The notes under the pieces: generated by a model
What the model was told of the DNA's origin: nothing
The model's database searches: none
What the model saw: only the letters and a program-made list of their open reading frames with translations
In this document: piece by piece, positions 4,093-5,566 of the stretch
Layout of the letters: every line of letters begins with the position of its first letter
How positions within the stretch are numbered: the first letter of the stretch is position 1
NCBI GenBank assembly: GCA_017550055.1
Contig: JAFYMM010000196.1
Location: 1-5,566, forward strand
Direction: 5' to 3'
Length of the DNA: 5,566 nucleotides
Source of the DNA: Paludibacteraceae bacterium
Lineage (GTDB): Bacteria > Bacteroidota > Bacteroidia > Bacteroidales > Paludibacteraceae
Made by a program: the position numbers and the translations under genes

Positions 4093-5566
4093 ATGAAACT
4101 TTCTTTTGATTGGAAAAAATTACTACCATACGCAGTTGCTATTGCTGTATTTATCGGCATATCAATGCTTTATTGCGCACCTGCATTAGATGGTAAAGTG
4201 CTAGTTCAGGGCGACGTAAACAGCTGGAAAGGTGCAGCGCAAGAGGCACTAAACTACAAGGCAGAAACAGGAAATTATACATCTTGGACAAACTCCATGT
4301 TCGGTGGTATGCCTACATATCAAATTACAAGTAGTCTCCCTTCAAGTAAATTTCGTGCCATAATTTCCGATACGTTACATTTAGGACTTCAAGATAGCAA
4401 TCCTATCGGGCTTGTCTTTGCTTATTTTGTAGGCTTCTTTTTAATGCTCCTCTGCTTTGGGGTGAATCCTTGGTTAAGTATAATTGGAGCATTAACTATA
4501 GGATTCAGCAGTTATTTCTTTCTTATTATTCCAGCAGGACACGTCACAAAAGCAATAGCTATAAGCTATTTAGCTCCTATAATTGGTGGATTTTATGCTA
4601 TCATGCGACGCAAATATTGGATAGGCGCATCTCTCATATTATTATATGGCAGTCTTGGCATTGTGTCACACCCACAGATGACATACTACATGTTTATGCT
4701 CATCGGAGTGATGGCTTTTGCTGAACTATACATACATATCACAGAAAAACGTTGGAAAAATTTAGGTGTGTCACTTGGTGTACTTGTAATCAGTCTATTA
4801 CTTGTATTTAGCACTAAGATTAGTTGGTTTGAAATGAACCAATCGTACCTCAAAGAGACTATGCGTGGAGGTCATAGCGAATTGACTCGCACTGACGATG
4901 ATAAAAATAAACCTGCGGGATTAGATATTGACTATGCTACAGCTTGGAGCTATGGCGTTGGCGAAACAATGACACTCCTTATTCCTAACTGGGAAGGTGG
5001 CGCAAGTGGTTTCAATGTTGGCGCAGAATCGCAATTATGCGAAACAATGAAGAAAAACGGCATACCAAAACGCTCGGCTGAACAATTCTGCCAACAAGTG
5101 CCTACTTATCATGGAGAAAAAGCCTTCACTAGCGGACCTGTATATGTCGGTGCAATTATCTGTTTCTTGTTTGTGTTGGGCTTATTGATTGTAAGCGGAC
5201 CGTATAAATGGGCATTATTAGTAGCGACACTATTCTCTATAGCATTAGCATGGGGACGCAACATGATGTGGTTCACTGAATTGTTTTTCAACTACTTCCC
5301 AATGTACAGCAAATTCCGCGCGGTAGAAAGCATCTTGGTAGTTGCCGAAATAACCATTCCTCTTTTAGCAATTCTTGCTCTACAACAAATAATTGACAAG
5401 AAAATTGAATGGAAATCGTTGCAAAGAAAAATGTTTATTGCTGGCGGTATCACTGCTGGATTATGCCTCTTCTTTGCTCTATTCGGTGGAGTGGTTGACA
5501 TTACAAGTAGCTATGACTCACAATGGACATCTCAAGTGCCTGCATGGCTTAAAGATGCGATTCTCG
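4093..5566 (+). CDS. YfhO-like polytopic membrane protein, 5' part (3' end outside the window)
   Basis: ATG at 4093 opens a frame with no stop to the right edge, giving 491 residues; relatives I recall are about 800-850 long, so some 40% is missing. It is an inner-membrane protein with about eleven hydrophobic spans, roughly at 11-28, 104-122, 126-146, 155-170, 176-192, 199-216, 224-240, 349-368, 371-386, 414-432 and 448-467. Landmarks of the Bacteroidota group are 'WTNSMFGGMPTYQI' (65-78), 'PAGHVTKA' (147-154), 'IPNWEGG' (297-303) and 'FPMYSKFRAVE' (402-412). YfhO of Firmicutes is a GT-C type glycosyltransferase that decorates lipoteichoic acid. D41 in 'LVQGDVNSW' (37-45), in the first outer loop, is the best candidate for the catalytic acid. 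The Gram-negative substrate is unknown. It follows its own promoter and is separate from the upstream unit. Its codon use is ordinary (many ATA, TTA, CTA). Confidence 0.87.
   Translation, partial: MKLSFDWKKLLPYAVAIAVFIGISMLYCAPALDGKVLVQGDVNSWKGAAQEALNYKAETGNYTSWTNSMFGGMPTYQITSSLPSSKFRAIISDTLHLGLQDSNPIGLVFAYFVGFFLMLLCFGVNPWLSIIGALTIGFSSYFFLIIPAGHVTKAIAISYLAPIIGGFYAIMRRKYWIGASLILLYGSLGIVSHPQMTYYMFMLIGVMAFAELYIHITEKRWKNLGVSLGVLVISLLLVFSTKISWFEMNQSYLKETMRGGHSELTRTDDDKNKPAGLDIDYATAWSYGVGETMTLLIPNWEGGASGFNVGAESQLCETMKKNGIPKRSAEQFCQQVPTYHGEKAFTSGPVYVGAIICFLFVLGLLIVSGPYKWALLVATLFSIALAWGRNMMWFTELFFNYFPMYSKFRAVESILVVAEITIPLLAILALQQIIDKKIEWKSLQRKMFIAGGITAGLCLFFALFGGVVDITSSYDSQWTSQVPAWLKDAIL

Noticed and set aside
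4470..4724. 84-codon plus-strand frame
   Set aside because: It is a shifted frame within the YfhO-like gene, whose own frame is open for 491 codons with membrane spans and family motifs.
5109..5501. Two minus-strand frames of 60 and 69 codons
   Set aside because: They are antisense to conserved YfhO motifs, without promoter or family similarity.

Overview
The window looks like chromosomal DNA of an AT-rich member of the Bacteroidota, most likely the order Bacteroidales. Four things point there: a DUF3822-type gene directly in front of rsmD, start codons without Shine-Dalgarno sequences in AT-rich leaders, a Bacteroidota-type -7 promoter box (TAACTTTG), and a long YfhO-like membrane protein. 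I cannot name the genus from sequence alone.

Layout. All recognisable genes lie on the + strand. Positions 1-3802 look like one transcription unit of four genes: the 3' part of a DUF3822-family gene (1-562), rsmD for 16S rRNA methylation (650-1213), a small hotdog-fold acyl-CoA thioesterase (1263-1676), and a 686-residue ADP-forming acyl-CoA synthetase with fused alpha and beta parts (1742-3802). A strong 18-bp intrinsic terminator at 3825-3867 closes the unit. The next 225 bases hold no convincing gene. They contain a pair of 27-bp imperfect repeats, an 11-bp-period direct repeat and, close to the next gene, a promoter with a T10 tract. A YfhO-like polytopic membrane protein starts at 4093 and runs off the right edge after 491 residues.

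How the genes may work together. DUF3822 and rsmD are, as I recall, frequent neighbours in this phylum, but the role of DUF3822 is unknown. The thioesterase and the ADP-forming synthetase both take acyl-CoA to free acid plus CoA, one by plain hydrolysis and the other while making ATP, so they may share substrates. The synthetase gene has much stronger codon bias than its neighbours and is probably highly expressed. The YfhO-like gene is a separate unit, probably for transfer of a sugar to an envelope glycan.

The most unusual signal is in the spacers. All three spacers inside the four-gene unit carry short repeats with a 7-bp period that run up to, or nearly up to, the next start codon. Each spacer uses a different heptamer. 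In the third spacer the heptamers turn round to form a 16-bp hairpin. This is a family of period-7 leaders that ordinary gene annotation does not explain.
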